Of a DNA stretch of 64,000 nt, positions 45,181 to 54,394 are shown in pieces. A program made the translations under genes and the position numbers. The stretch covers positions 1,612,001-1,676,000 of the forward strand of contig NZ_CP083590.1 in assembly GCF_020099395.1 (NCBI RefSeq). The letters run 5' to 3'. The DNA is from Streptomyces mobaraensis. Its GTDB lineage: Bacteria; Actinomycetota; Actinomycetes; Streptomycetales; Streptomycetaceae. The notes beneath the pieces were generated by a model. That model ran no database searches. It saw only the letters and a list, made by a program, of their open reading frames with translations, and was not told the origin of the DNA. How positions within the stretch are numbered: the stretch's first letter is position 1; each line of letters opens with the position of its first letter.

Positions 45181-45543
45181 GCGGAGGATCCGACGGCTCA
45201 AACCCCGATCGTCACGAAGTAAGGCCCGACCGTCTCGGAACAGAGGATGTCCGGGTCCGCCCCCCGGCCGACCGGCCGGTGACGCGGCAGCCGACACGAG
45301 CACCACACGACACCCTTCGTATCACCCGACCGAGCACAAGCTGATCATCTCCAATCCACTCGAACGGGTGGATTGATTAGAACCCAATTCCCGTCGCGCA
45401 GCAGGGCGTTCGAAGCAATACACACCTATCCGTATGTCCTTGGCGTCCATTGGCGGCGAGTTGCCCGGAAACCGCTTGGCGCCCTGGCCGATTCCGTCAG
45501 GATGGCGCGCGAAAGGCCGGTACCGCGATGCAAGGGACGCAAG
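45181..45543. promoter_or_regulatory. Control region of the DUF2637 gene with inverted repeat
   Basis: This 363-nt gap separates the divergent GntR and DUF2637 genes. An ATCCAC-N8-GTGGAT palindrome lies at 45354-45373, directly before a relatively AT-rich TTGATTAGAACCC stretch. No small gene with a ribosome site is evident. Confidence 0.4.
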
Positions 45544-46653
45544 ATGAGAGTGACCGACATACCGCTGAATTGGGTTTTGCCCAGTGCCGTGGCCCTCGCC
45601 GGAGCCGTGGTGGCGGTGACGGTGTTCTCCCGGGGCCGCCACGGCGGTCCGGAGGACGCGACGGCCACGGATTCCTGGGAACGCACCGAGGAACGCAGGA
45701 GGCGCAAGGAGGCGCTGTACGGCAGCGCGTCCTACGTCCTCCTCTTCTGCTGCGCGGCGGTGGCCGCCGCCCTCTCCTTCCATGGTCTGGTCGGCTTCGG
45801 ACGGCAGAACCTGGGCCTGACGGACGGCTGGGAGTACCTGGTGCCCTTCGGGCTCGACGGCGCCGCCATGTTCTGCTCGGTCCTGGCCGTCCGCGAGGCC
45901 AGCCACGGCGACGCGGCGCTCGGCTCCCGCATGCTCGTGTGGACGTTCGCGGGCGCCGCCGCCTGGTTCAACTGGGTGCACGCGCCGCGCGGCATGGACC
46001 ACGCGGGAGCCCCGCAGTTCTTCGCCGGCATGTCGCTGTCGGCCGCGGTCCTCTTCGACCGCGCGCTCAAGCAGACCCGCCGGGCCGCCCTGCGCGAACA
46101 GGGCCTGGTCCCCCGCCCGCTGCCGCAGATCCGGATGGTCCGCTGGCTGCGGGCGCCGCGCGAGACGTTCGGCGCCTGGTCGCTGATGCTGCTCGAAGGC
46201 GTACGGACGCTGGACGAGGCCGTGGACGAGGTACGCGAGGACAAGCGGCAGCGCCGCCAGCACCGGCTGCGCCGCCGGGAGGCCGGCAAGTTGGAACGCG
46301 CGCGGCTGAAGGCGTACAACCGGCAGCACCGCGTGCTGTGGGGGCGCGCCCGCGGCGGGCGGCAGGTGGAGGTGACGGCGGTGCCGGCGGCACCCCAGCC
46401 GGCGCAGATCGGCTCGCAGTCCGGAGCGGAGCCTTCCATAACCGAGCAGGAGCAGCTCCCCGCACGCGGCCGGCCGCTCCAGGCCGTGAACACGGCGGGC
46501 GCGGCGGGCACGGGGGGCCCAGGGGGCGCCACAAGCAACACCGCAGGCCACTCCGGCCCCATCGACCTCACCGCCGAGGACGACACCCAGCCCATCCGGC
46601 GGCTCGACTCCCTGGAGGAGAAACTGGCACGCATCGAGCGGCAGTTCGGCTGA
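45544..46653 (+). CDS. DUF2637 membrane protein (SpdB-like)
   Basis: 369 residues from ATG 45544. Four hydrophobic segments (about 8-28, 59-80, 97-117, 126-148) are followed by a long basic helical region (VREDKRQRRQHRLRRREAGK, residues about 220-245) and an acidic C-terminus ending LEEKLARIERQFG, which looks like a short coiled coil. DUF2637 proteins are widespread in Streptomyces. Some resemble the plasmid-spread protein SpdB, but no other transfer genes are here, so a role in conjugation is not supported. Confidence 0.8.
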   Translation: MRVTDIPLNWVLPSAVALAGAVVAVTVFSRGRHGGPEDATATDSWERTEERRRRKEALYGSASYVLLFCCAAVAAALSFHGLVGFGRQNLGLTDGWEYLVPFGLDGAAMFCSVLAVREASHGDAALGSRMLVWTFAGAAAWFNWVHAPRGMDHAGAPQFFAGMSLSAAVLFDRALKQTRRAALREQGLVPRPLPQIRMVRWLRAPRETFGAWSLMLLEGVRTLDEAVDEVREDKRQRRQHRLRRREAGKLERARLKAYNRQHRVLWGRARGGRQVEVTAVPAAPQPAQIGSQSGAEPSITEQEQLPARGRPLQAVNTAGAAGTGGPGGATSNTAGHSGPIDLTAEDDTQPIRRLDSLEEKLARIERQFG

Positions 46654-46740
46654 CCCGTTCGCTCCGGGCGCGTACACCGGCTCGGAGCGGACGGGCGGCG
46701 TCGCGTCACCCTTTCCGCCCGTTCCTTCGGGCCGTCCCTC

Positions 46741-46801
46741 ACCGCCCTTCGTCGGCGCCCCTCGTCAGCGCTCCTCGTCACCGCCCTTCGTCAGCGCTCC
46801 T
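46741..46801. repeat. Short direct repeat between convergent genes
   Basis: ACCGCCCTTCGTC recurs at 46741 and 46780 (period 39), with GTCAGCGCTCCTC also duplicated inside. It spans the end of the kinase gene and the intergenic space. It is probably slippage-derived. Confidence 0.4.
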
Positions 46802-47354
46802 CCGCCGCCAGCTCGAACCACACCGTCTTGCCCGTGCCGTGCGTCCGGACTCCCCAGGCGTCGGCCAGGGCCTGGACGAGCAGCAGACCACGCCCGGAGG
46901 TCGCCGCGCCCTCGTCGGCGCACCGGCCCCCGTCCGTCCGCACCCCGCCCTCCCGGGCCGGTGGCCCGGCGTCGGACGCGCGGAGCACCGGGCGCCGGGG
47001 CAGCGTGTCCCGCACCTCCACGCGCAGCAGCCCCTTGACGACGGCCGACGGGCCAACGCCGAGCACGGCCGTCACCACCGCGCCGCCGTCGGTGTGCACC
47101 AGGGCGTTGGTCACGAGCTCGCTCGTCAGCAGCTCGGCGGTCTCCGCCCGGCCGGGCGCGCCCCAGTGGACCAGGAACCGGCGCAGCCCCGCCCGTACCC
47201 CCGCGACCGCCGCCAGATCGTCGCGCCCGAGCCGTCTTTCCCAGGAGGGCTCGCTCTCCCCGCCGTTCACCTCGTTCCGAGCCGTGACGCCCGCGGACCC
47301 TTCCCGACCTTCGCGGTTCCCCGCGCCCAACCAGTGTGCAGTCCGCCGCTTCAT
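46791..47354 (-). CDS. RsbW-like ATP-binding regulatory kinase
   Basis: 187 residues. A HATPase_c_2 domain spans about 50-185: N box ELLTSELVTNALVHT, then RVEVRDTLPRRP, and the G2 segment GRGLLLVQALADAWGVRTHGTGKTVWFEL (key part GRGLLLVQALADAWG). Such stand-alone proteins are anti-sigma or anti-anti-sigma pathway kinases, very numerous in Streptomyces. No sigma factor or STAS partner is adjacent. The nearby PP2C-like gene could be part of the same partner-switching pathway, though this is only positional. Confidence 0.85.
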   Translation of the reverse strand: MKRRTAHWLGAGNREGREGSAGVTARNEVNGGESEPSWERRLGRDDLAAVAGVRAGLRRFLVHWGAPGRAETAELLTSELVTNALVHTDGGAVVTAVLGVGPSAVVKGLLRVEVRDTLPRRPVLRASDAGPPAREGGVRTDGGRCADEGAATSGRGLLLVQALADAWGVRTHGTGKTVWFELAAEER

Positions 47355-47600
47355 CTCCGTTCGCCCCGACCCCTCCCCGGCGCCCCGGCATCGAACAGGC
47401 TCACGGCAAATGCATGCCCCGCCTGCACAGAAACGACTCCTGTTGAGTCATCAACTTGAGTATCGACATAGCGATGCGGTGGAAATGCGAGAACCTCTCG
47501 CGCGCACGGCACCGGCGGAACGCGCCGGTGGCGCGCCGGAATTCGATCTCCGGACAGGGCCACCGGAGACCGAAGGGAAAGGCCGCCCTCCCGTGCTCTC

Positions 47601-50600
47601 CTACGCCTCCCAGATCGCGGCGGCCGTACGGTCGTCCGCGTACCCCTTGACACGCAGCTGCGCGTCGGACAGGAACTCGGCCAGCCCCGGCGGCTGCGCG
47701 CGCGTGCCCCACCGCTCGGCGAGGGCGTCGGCCAACGCCGGCTCCCCGCGCAGGGGTTCGGCGAGGCCGGCGCTGCAGAGCAGCAGGGCGTCACCGGGCC
47801 GGGCGACCGCGGCCCGGAACCGGAAGGGTTCGGTCGGCACCTCCTCGGGGTCGATCACGGGGGTCGTGCCGGGGGTGGGGATGCCCAGGTCGACGGTGAT
47901 GCGGTCGTCGCACAGCGCGTCGCCGCCGGGGCCGTCGGCCCCCTGATCGGCGCCGGCCGGGCGCGGCGCCGGGTCGAGGTCCTGCCAGGCGCCCTCGCGG
48001 AGCCGGAACAGCCCGCCGCCGCCCACACCGAAGAACACGCGGGTGCGGCACCGGGGATCGGCCGGCAGCAGCAGGCAGCGCAGGGCGGCGGTGTACTCGG
48101 CGGGCGGCAGGCCGAGTTCGGCGGCGCGGGTGCGGAGGCGGCCGTACGACCGGTCGGTGAGCCGGTGCAGCCCGGAGCGCAGTTCCCCGCGCCGGCCGGC
48201 CCGGATGTCCTCCCCCAGCCGGGCGTGGCTGCGCCCGACCGCGCTGCCCAGCCAGGCGCAGATGTCCCGCGCCGCCCGGTGCGCGCCCTCGGCCGCGCGG
48301 GCGCCGCTCGCCACCGCGACGAGCAGCACCGCCCCGTCCCCGCTCCCGAACCGGGCGGTCAGCAGCGCGTCCCGCCGCGGCTCGCCGCGGTAGCGCGCGG
48401 AGTCGCCGCGCAGGGAGACGGCCCGCAGCGTCATGGCACCGTACCGGGCGCCGTCGAGGACGGTGTCGGGTACGAGGTCCTCCAGCCCGCCCGGGTCCGC
48501 GGCGGGCCAGGCGGTCGGCTCGGCCTCGTAGGTCGGCGGCCCCTGGCCGACGTATTCCTGCGCCCGCGGCCGGACGCCTTCCCGGTGCCGCGGCCGGGGC
48601 ACCTGCGGCACCACGGCGGCCTCCAGCGACGCGGCCGACTCGCACGCCATCGGAGGATCCGACGCGAAGGCCCCGAAGGTGCCGGACGCATCCGGGGTCG
48701 CGGGGGGATCGGAGGCGTCCGACGGCCCCGACGCCTCCGCCACTTCCGGCGGGCCGGCGGCGATGTGGGGTGTGGGGACATGGGGAAAGGTGTGGACTTC
48801 GGGAACCCGGGGCGCGCCGATGAGCGCGGAGAGGTCGGGGAGGGTGGGGAGTTCGGGACGGGCAGGGTGATCGGGGCGAGCGGGGTGAGCGGGGCCGGTG
48901 GTGCGAGAGGTGACTTGGGGGCGAGAGCTGACTTCGGATCCCCCGGAGGATTCGGGCAGCGCGGGAACGTCAGCCCGCGCGGAGCGGCCGGACATCGTGG
49001 AACCGCCAGATGTCGTGGAACCGCCGGACCTCGCGGAGCCGCCGGGCGTCGTGGGGGCGCCGGGCCTCGTGGGAGAGCCGGACCTCGCCGAGGCGTCCGG
49101 TCGGGCGGAGGTCCCGGGTTGAGCATGGGCTCCCGGCTGGGCGAAGGTTCCCGGCTGGGAAGGGCCTTCCGGCCCAGCGGAGACCTCCCGCCGAGCGGAG
49201 GTCCCCCGCCGAGGGGAGGCCACCGGCCGATCAAGAGCTTCCGCTTCAGCGGAGACGTCCCGTCCGGCGGATACCGCGCGCCCGGCGGAGACATCTCGCC
49301 GGGCGCGACCGTCCGACCCAGCGGAAGCGAAGGCACCGGACCGGTGCGCGGCATCCGGACCGGCCGGGACGTCCGGTCGGGAGGAAGCGTCCAGCCCGGC
49401 GGAGTCGTCCCGCCGGGCAAAGCCCTCCGACCCGTCGGAAGTCTCCGGCCGGGCGAAGGCCCCCGACCGACTCGCGGCATCCGAACCGGCAAAGTCATCC
49501 GGGAAGCCTTCCGGCTCACCGGAAGCCTCAAGCTCGGTAGCGGCGTCCCGCCGGGGCGAAGCTCCCGGTCCGGCGGAGACACCCGGCCCATTGGCGGCTT
49601 CCGGTCGCTCCAAGCCTTCGGGCCCAGCGGACGTCTCCGGCCGATCAGGGGCACCCGGCCCGCCGGAAACACCCCGCCGAGCGGAAACGTCCGGCTGAGC
49701 AAAGCCACCTGGCGATCCAACGAAGGCATCCGAACGGTTCCGCCCGGCCGGTCCAGCGGAGGCACCCCGCCGCCGGGAAACTTCCGGCCCGTCAGAGGCA
49801 GCCGACCGGTTGAGGGCCTCTTGACCGGCCAAGCCTTCCGGCCCGGAGGACGCGTCCGGCCGATCAAGGGCACCTGGCCCACTGGAAACACCCCGCCGAG
49901 CGGAAATCTCCGCCTGAGCAAAGGCATCCAGCGATCCAGCGAAGGCATCCGAACGGTTCCGGCCGGCCGGTCCGGCGGAGGCACCCCGCCGCCGGGAAGC
50001 TTCCGGCCCGTCAGAGGCGGCCGGCCGGTTGCCGGCCTTCTGACCGGCCAAACCTTCCGATCCGGTGGACGCCTCCGGCCAGTCAGGGACGCCCGACCCG
50101 GTGAAGTCGTCCCGTCGCGCGGGAAACTCCGGCCCGGCGGAAGCAGCCGGCCGGTCGGGGACCTTCTGACCAGGCGAGCCTTCCGGTCGGGTGGCGGCGT
50201 CCGGGCCGCCGGTGGAGGGTTCCGGTCGCCGGGTAGTGGGTGCGGGGCCGGGGCTGTCGGGGCGGGGCGGGGTTCCGTTCGGATCGGGGAGCGGTGCGGG
50301 ACGCCTGTTGCCGCCGGTGGGACGGCGTGCGGGGGCTTCACGCCGTCCCGTGCCGTCGCGTCGTCCGGTTCCGCCGCTCATCGGTTCCCGCGCGTCCGGT
50401 GTGCGCGGGCCGTCGACCGCCGCGCCGCCGGAGGCCCGTGCGGGCCCGGGGGTGTCGGGTGTGCCGGAAGCGAAGCCGTCGGCGGCCGCTCCCGGCCGGT
50501 TTCCGCCCCTTGGCGGCCGGTCGGCGGGGGCGCTCGATCCTTCGGAACGGCCGGTCGCGTCGGGACGGTTGGCGGCGAAGGGCTGACGGCTCGCCGACTT

Positions 50601-51239
50601 CGACCGGTCGGGGCGGCCCGGGGGGTCCGTACGACGGGAGTGGTGCGGGCCGTCCGGCCGGTCGGCCGTCTCTCGTCGCCCGCCGCCCCGGCGTGGGTCG
50701 CTCCCCCCGGCCCGGCCGCCCGTCCCGGGCCGTTCCTCCCTCCCGGAGCGGCCGTCCCCCCGGTCCGGAACCTCGGGCCCCGGCGTCGCGGAGGAAGGCG
50801 TGCGGCCCGGCGCCGCGGTCCCCGGCCGGGCGCCGCGCGGCGGTGCGTTGAGGTCCCAGCGGGAGGCCGCGGACGGCGGTGGTGGTGGCGGGGGTGGAGG
50901 TGGTGGAGGAGGAGGCGGGGGTGGCGGGGTGCCGCGGAGTGGGCCCGCCAGGTCGGGGAGCGGGGGCAGCCGGGAGGGGTCCGGGAGTCCGCCGGCCCGG
51001 GAGACCGACCAGGCCGCGCGGGCCGGCAGCCCGCTCGGCGGGGGCGCGCCGCGGGCCGGACGGCCCGGCGGGCGGGTGGAGCCCTGGGGCGGCGGGTCGC
51101 CGCCGACGACGGCCGCGGCGGAAGCGAACCGGTCGTCGAGGCTGTCCTCCTCGGCGGCGGCGCGCGGACCCTCCGTGGTCCGGCCGTACAACTCCGCCCA
51201 CCAGGCGTCCTCTTGTCCCTGATCCCCCAGCTGACTCAT
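47601..51239 (-). CDS. Giant repeat-rich protein with C-terminal PP2C-like phosphatase domain
   Basis: 1,212 residues from ATG 51239. Residues 1-40 are conserved-looking (DAWWAELYGRTTEG), then 18 consecutive prolines (105-122) lead into about 800 residues of Ser/Pro/Gly/Ala/Arg low complexity, including tandem repeats of 73 residues. The C-terminal 260 residues (from about 955) resemble a PPM/PP2C fold: ALLTARFGSGDGAVLLVAVASGA, ARDICAWLGSAVGRS, DALLLCSAGLAEPL, and VKGYADDRTAAAIWE (DDRT close to the usual DN/DD metal motif). It may counteract Ser/Thr kinases or act in partner switching. Most of the chain should be disordered. Confidence 0.75.
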   Translation of the reverse strand: MSQLGDQGQEDAWWAELYGRTTEGPRAAAEEDSLDDRFASAAAVVGGDPPPQGSTRPPGRPARGAPPPSGLPARAAWSVSRAGGLPDPSRLPPLPDLAGPLRGTPPPPPPPPPPPPPPPPPPSAASRWDLNAPPRGARPGTAAPGRTPSSATPGPEVPDRGDGRSGREERPGTGGRAGGSDPRRGGGRRETADRPDGPHHSRRTDPPGRPDRSKSASRQPFAANRPDATGRSEGSSAPADRPPRGGNRPGAAADGFASGTPDTPGPARASGGAAVDGPRTPDAREPMSGGTGRRDGTGRREAPARRPTGGNRRPAPLPDPNGTPPRPDSPGPAPTTRRPEPSTGGPDAATRPEGSPGQKVPDRPAASAGPEFPARRDDFTGSGVPDWPEASTGSEGLAGQKAGNRPAASDGPEASRRRGASAGPAGRNRSDAFAGSLDAFAQAEISARRGVSSGPGALDRPDASSGPEGLAGQEALNRSAASDGPEVSRRRGASAGPAGRNRSDAFVGSPGGFAQPDVSARRGVSGGPGAPDRPETSAGPEGLERPEAANGPGVSAGPGASPRRDAATELEASGEPEGFPDDFAGSDAASRSGAFARPETSDGSEGFARRDDSAGLDASSRPDVPAGPDAAHRSGAFASAGSDGRARRDVSAGRAVSAGRDVSAEAEALDRPVASPRRGTSARREVSAGPEGPSQPGTFAQPGAHAQPGTSARPDASARSGSPTRPGAPTTPGGSARSGGSTTSGGSTMSGRSARADVPALPESSGGSEVSSRPQVTSRTTGPAHPARPDHPARPELPTLPDLSALIGAPRVPEVHTFPHVPTPHIAAGPPEVAEASGPSDASDPPATPDASGTFGAFASDPPMACESAASLEAAVVPQVPRPRHREGVRPRAQEYVGQGPPTYEAEPTAWPAADPGGLEDLVPDTVLDGARYGAMTLRAVSLRGDSARYRGEPRRDALLTARFGSGDGAVLLVAVASGARAAEGAHRAARDICAWLGSAVGRSHARLGEDIRAGRRGELRSGLHRLTDRSYGRLRTRAAELGLPPAEYTAALRCLLLPADPRCRTRVFFGVGGGGLFRLREGAWQDLDPAPRPAGADQGADGPGGDALCDDRITVDLGIPTPGTTPVIDPEEVPTEPFRFRAAVARPGDALLLCSAGLAEPLRGEPALADALAERWGTRAQPPGLAEFLSDAQLRVKGYADDRTAAAIWEA
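49626..50063 (-). repeat. Two 219-bp tandem copies inside the PP2C-like gene
   Basis: Copies at 49845-50063 and 49626-49844 each encode 73 residues, sharing ASDGPE.SRRRGASAGPAGRNRSDAF and ISARRGVS.GPGA.DRP with few changes; the landmark CGAACGGTTC recurs exactly 219 bp apart (49731, 49950). A third, partial copy follows. Shorter GPE/RPDAS motifs recur through 49.1-50.2 kb. Confidence 0.75.
50874..50927 (-). repeat. Run of 18 proline codons in the PP2C-like gene
   Basis: Eighteen successive CCN codons of mixed third base encode a polyproline helix near residue 105. Such runs stall ribosomes and need EF-P, so this may slow translation of the giant protein. Confidence 0.85.
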
Positions 51240-51342
51240 GCCCTTATTGTCCACACTGCTGGGCATACGGGAAGAGTGCACGAGGGGCCCCACGCGGCGA
51301 TGATGGCGGGAGTCGCAACACGGTCGTGGGGAGGGGTGTCAC

Positions 51343-52185
51343 GTGCCCGGTGCCATAGGTCCGGCCGCCGTCGGGGACCTGGAACGCGGAAGAGCCGCAG
51401 GACAGCGCAGGCAGGAGCGGTCGGAGGGCCGGTCGGGCGGCCCCGGTGCGGCGGTCGAGGCGGTGACCGGCGCGGCGGCCGTCGCCGACCGTCTGACGGG
51501 GCTGCGACGGCGGGCCGTCGAAGAAGTGTGCGCACTGGTCAAGGACCGCCCCTGGGTTGACATCGGCTGTCCCTGGGTTGACACGGGCACCGGACACCCC
51601 GTCCGGCGCGAACACCCCGTCCGGCACCGCACGGTCGTGGACCGCGCGGGGAGCGCCGTCCCGGTCCCCGTCCCCACCCACCCGGGAGCCGGTACGCACC
51701 AGGTCCGGATCGCCGACCGCGTACCGGCCGAACTCTTCCTCGCGGACCGGAGGGAGGCGCTCCTTGTCCTCCCCTCCGGCAGCGCGGGCCCCGCGGCGCT
51801 CGTCGTCGGCGACGGGGAACTGCTGGACTCGCTGGTTGCTCTGTTCGAGACCGTCTGGCACGAGGCCCGCCCGCTGCCGCCCGTCGAGGACGCTCCTTTA
51901 CCGCTACCGTCCGCCTCCGATGTCTCCGCTGTCTCCGACGTCCCCGACGCCACGGACCTGGCGGTCCTGTCGCTGCTGCTGTCGGGCCTGACCGACGCGA
52001 GCGTCGCCAAGCAACTGGGGCTGGGGTTGCGGACGGTGCAGCGGCGGGTGAAGCGGCTCATGGAACTGGCCGGGGTGACGACCCGGCTCCAGCTCGGCTG
52101 GAAGGCGGCGGAGCGGGGCTGGACGACGGGAGGGCCGGCGAGGGCGACGGCGGCGCAGTGGCGGCCGACGGCGGCGCGGAGCTGA
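51343..52185 (+). CDS. LuxR-type HTH regulator
   Basis: 280 residues from GTG 51343, with GGGGAGGGG 6 nt upstream. The C-terminal HTH (about 205-262) reads LLLSGLTDASVAKQLGLGLRTVQRRVKRLME (key part AKQLGLGLRTVQRRVKRL). The preceding part contains RIADRVPAELFLADRREALLVLP, as in the family of Streptomyces HTH proteins with a PLD-like sensor segment. No response-regulator receiver domain is present. It is divergent from the PP2C-like gene with about 100 nt between. Confidence 0.82.
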   Translation: MPGAIGPAAVGDLERGRAAGQRRQERSEGRSGGPGAAVEAVTGAAAVADRLTGLRRRAVEEVCALVKDRPWVDIGCPWVDTGTGHPVRREHPVRHRTVVDRAGSAVPVPVPTHPGAGTHQVRIADRVPAELFLADRREALLVLPSGSAGPAALVVGDGELLDSLVALFETVWHEARPLPPVEDAPLPLPSASDVSAVSDVPDATDLAVLSLLLSGLTDASVAKQLGLGLRTVQRRVKRLMELAGVTTRLQLGWKAAERGWTTGGPARATAAQWRPTAARS

Positions 52186-52191
52186 GGAGGG

Positions 52192-52214
52192 AGGGCGCCC
52201 CAGGCGGGCGCCCT
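52192..52214. terminator. Hairpin between LuxR-type gene and ogt
   Basis: AGGGCGCCC (52192-52200) and GGGCGCCCT (52206-52214) form a perfect 9-bp stem with a 5-nt loop, followed by TT. It lies between convergent genes and probably ends both transcripts. Confidence 0.6.
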
Positions 52215-52220
52215 TGACAT

Positions 52221-52265
52221 CCCGGCAGTCACAACCCCGCCAGTCACATCCCCGGCAGTCCGTCC
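52221..52265. repeat. 15-nt direct repeat at the 3' end of ogt
   Basis: CCCGGCAGTCACAAC, CCCGCCAGTCACATC and CCCGGCAGTCCGTCC follow each other with a 15-nt period. The third copy lies in the last ogt codons and the stop codon region, so the tract appears to be a slippage extension of the gene end. Confidence 0.6.
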
Positions 52266-52777
52266 CGCACCGGCCGCTCCCCCGCCTCCAGCGCGAGCAG
52301 CAGGCGCTTGCGGTCGAGGCCGCCCGCGTACCCGGTCAGCGACCCGTCCGCGCCGATGACGCGGTGGCACGGGCGCAGGACCAGCAGCGGGTTGGCGCCG
52401 ATGGCTCCGCCGACCGCGCGGACGGCCGCGCGCGGAGCGCCGACGCGGGCGGCGAGTTCGCCGTAGCTGGTGGTCGCGCCGTACGGGACGGCGTCGAGCG
52501 CGTCCCAGACCCGGCGGCGGAACTCCGTCCCCTCGACGGCGTACTCGAGCGCGAACTCCTTGGTCTCGCCCGCGAAGTAGGCGGCGAGCTGGCGCCGGGC
52601 CTCGGTGAAGGCGTCGGGTGCGCGGTGCCAGTCGGGGCGGACGGTGGCGCCGTTGGGCTGGCCCGGGACGGAGAGGGAGACGAGGGCGGTGCCGCCCGGG
52701 GCGGTCGCGGAGGGGCGGCCGGTGAGCAGCAGGGTGCCGAGGGGGCTGTCGATCTCGGTGTACAGCGTCGCAAGCAT
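52244..52777 (-). CDS. ogt: Methylated-DNA-protein-cysteine methyltransferase
   Basis: 177 residues. The helix-turn-helix ATTSYGELAARVGAPRAARAV-like segment precedes the alkyl-acceptor motif RPCHRVIG with the catalytic Cys (about 137), then GYAGGLDRKRLLLALE. It removes O6-alkyl groups from guanine in a suicide reaction. It lies 12 nt downstream of the Ada-AlkA gene and should be co-transcribed with it. Confidence 0.93.
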   Translation of the reverse strand: MLATLYTEIDSPLGTLLLTGRPSATAPGGTALVSLSVPGQPNGATVRPDWHRAPDAFTEARRQLAAYFAGETKEFALEYAVEGTEFRRRVWDALDAVPYGATTSYGELAARVGAPRAAVRAVGGAIGANPLLVLRPCHRVIGADGSLTGYAGGLDRKRLLLALEAGERPVRDGLPGM

Positions 52778-52789
52778 CGGGTGCCGTCC

Positions 52790-54319
52790 TTACTTCCCCG
52801 CAGCGGCGGGCGCGTGGTTCCAGAGGTGGTGCAGTGCGTACGAGCGCCAGGGCCGCCAGTCGTCGGCGGCGTCCGGACCGGCGCCGAGGGCGGCGAGTCC
52901 GTGGCGCGCCCCGGCGTCGCCGGGGAGGAAGACGTCGGGGTCGCCGAGCGCCCGCATCCGGATGTAACCGGCGGTCCAGGGGCCGACGCCGGTCAGGGCG
53001 AGCAGCCGCCGTTCGGCGTCGTCGCGGTCGGCGCCCGGGTCGAGCCGGACGGTGCCGTCGGCGAGGGCCGCCGCCACCGTCCGCAGGGCGCGCCTGCGGG
53101 ACTCCGGCATGCCCGGATCGTCGGGGCCGTCGAGACCGGCCTCGGCGAGGACGCCGGGTTCCGGGAAGACGTGGGTCAGCGTGCCGTCGGGTACGGGCAG
53201 CGGGGTGCCGTGGGCGGCGACGAGCCGGGCCGCGAGGCGGGCCGCCGCGGCGACCGAGACCTGCTGCCCGAGCACGGCCCGGACGGCCAGTTCCTCCGCG
53301 TCCGCCGCCCCGGGGGACCGGAGGCCGGGCCGGGCGGCGACGAGCGGGCGGAGCCGGGGGTCGGCGCCGAGGCGTTCCGCCACGGCGTCGGGGTCGGCGT
53401 CCAGGTCGAAGAGGCGGCGCATGCGCTGGACGGCGTTGGCGAGGTCGCGCAGGTCGGTGAGGTGGAGCCGGCAGGCGAGCCAGGCGCCGCGGTCGTTCCG
53501 CCCGCCCGTGCGGCCGTGCCCGGCGGGCGGCTCCTGGACCTCGGCGATGCCCGTGCCGTAGGGCAGGCGCAGGGTGCGCCGGTAGACGCGGGCGCCGACG
53601 GCGCCCGTCACCTCCTCGATCCCGGTGATCGCGCGGCGCTCCAGGAAGTCGAAGACCTCCCGCGCGGCGTACGGGCCCCGGTGGGCGAGCCGCAGCGGCA
53701 CGCCCGCCGGAGTGGTCCCCTTGCCCGCCCGCACCGGCCTGCCGGTCCTGGCCTGTGCCCGGAGGGCGGTCGGCGTCTGGGCGTAGATCTCGCGGATGGT
53801 GTCGTTGAACTGCCGCACGCTCGCGAAACCCGCCGCGAAGGCGGTCTCCGTGACCGGCAGGTCCGTGGTCTGCAGCAGTACGCGGGCGGTGTGCGCGCGC
53901 TGCGCCCGGGCGAGGGCGACGGGCCCGGCGCCCAGCTCCTCGGTGAGCTGCCGGTGCACCTGCCGCTCGCTGTACCCGAGCCGCGCGGCGAGCCCCGCGA
54001 CGCCCTCCCGGTCCACCACCCCGTCCGCGATCAGCCGCACCGCCCGTCCCACCAGGTCGGCCCGGATGTTCCACTCGGCCGACCCGGGCGCCGCGTCCGG
54101 CCGGCACCGCCGGCAGGCCCGGAACCCGGCCCCCTGCGCCGCCGCCGCGGACGGGTAGAAGCGGACGTTCACCCGCTTCGGCGTCACCGCCGGACAGCTC
54201 GGCCGGCAGTAGATCCCGGTCGTCGCGACGGCGAAGAAGAACTCGCCGTCGAAGCGGGCGTCTCTGCTGCTTACCGCCTGGTAGCGGAGGTCGTCGGGGT
54301 GGGGGGTGGTTGTGGTCAC
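52790..54319 (-). CDS. alkA: Ada-AlkA fusion: methyl-sensing regulator with 3-methyladenine DNA glycosylase II
   Basis: 509 residues from GTG 54319. The Ada N-domain has the four zinc Cys in CRPSCPA and CRRCRPD. An AraC-type HTH follows (about 85-190: LAARLGYSERQVHRQLTEELG, TETAFAAGFASVRQFNDTIRE, each in part). The C-terminal half is AlkA with AVLGQQVSVAAAARLA, LTGVGPWTAGYIRMRALGDPDVF and the catalytic Asp in LPGDAG. The zinc Cys that accepts a methyl phosphotriester would activate this gene and ogt, giving an autoregulated alkylation response. Confidence 0.92.
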   Translation of the reverse strand: MTTTTPHPDDLRYQAVSSRDARFDGEFFFAVATTGIYCRPSCPAVTPKRVNVRFYPSAAAAQGAGFRACRRCRPDAAPGSAEWNIRADLVGRAVRLIADGVVDREGVAGLAARLGYSERQVHRQLTEELGAGPVALARAQRAHTARVLLQTTDLPVTETAFAAGFASVRQFNDTIREIYAQTPTALRAQARTGRPVRAGKGTTPAGVPLRLAHRGPYAAREVFDFLERRAITGIEEVTGAVGARVYRRTLRLPYGTGIAEVQEPPAGHGRTGGRNDRGAWLACRLHLTDLRDLANAVQRMRRLFDLDADPDAVAERLGADPRLRPLVAARPGLRSPGAADAEELAVRAVLGQQVSVAAAARLAARLVAAHGTPLPVPDGTLTHVFPEPGVLAEAGLDGPDDPGMPESRRRALRTVAAALADGTVRLDPGADRDDAERRLLALTGVGPWTAGYIRMRALGDPDVFLPGDAGARHGLAALGAGPDAADDWRPWRSYALHHLWNHAPAAAGK

Positions 54320-54394
54320 GTGTTCCAGTGTGCGGGAGGGACGGTGGAGGGACTGGCGGAAATCGGACGCGGGGTTTGGCCCTCCGGGCGGGGG

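Noticed and set aside
45544..46653. The DUF2637/SpdB-like gene as a sign of an integrated conjugative plasmid
   Set aside because: No integrase, tra gene, att-like repeat or tRNA is nearby, and the family is common on Streptomyces chromosomes.
48165..51560. A 1,131-codon plus-strand frame opposite the PP2C-like gene
   Set aside because: It arises from the strong codon bias of the repeat-rich gene. Only the minus frame has a recognisable C-terminal domain and a ribosome site.
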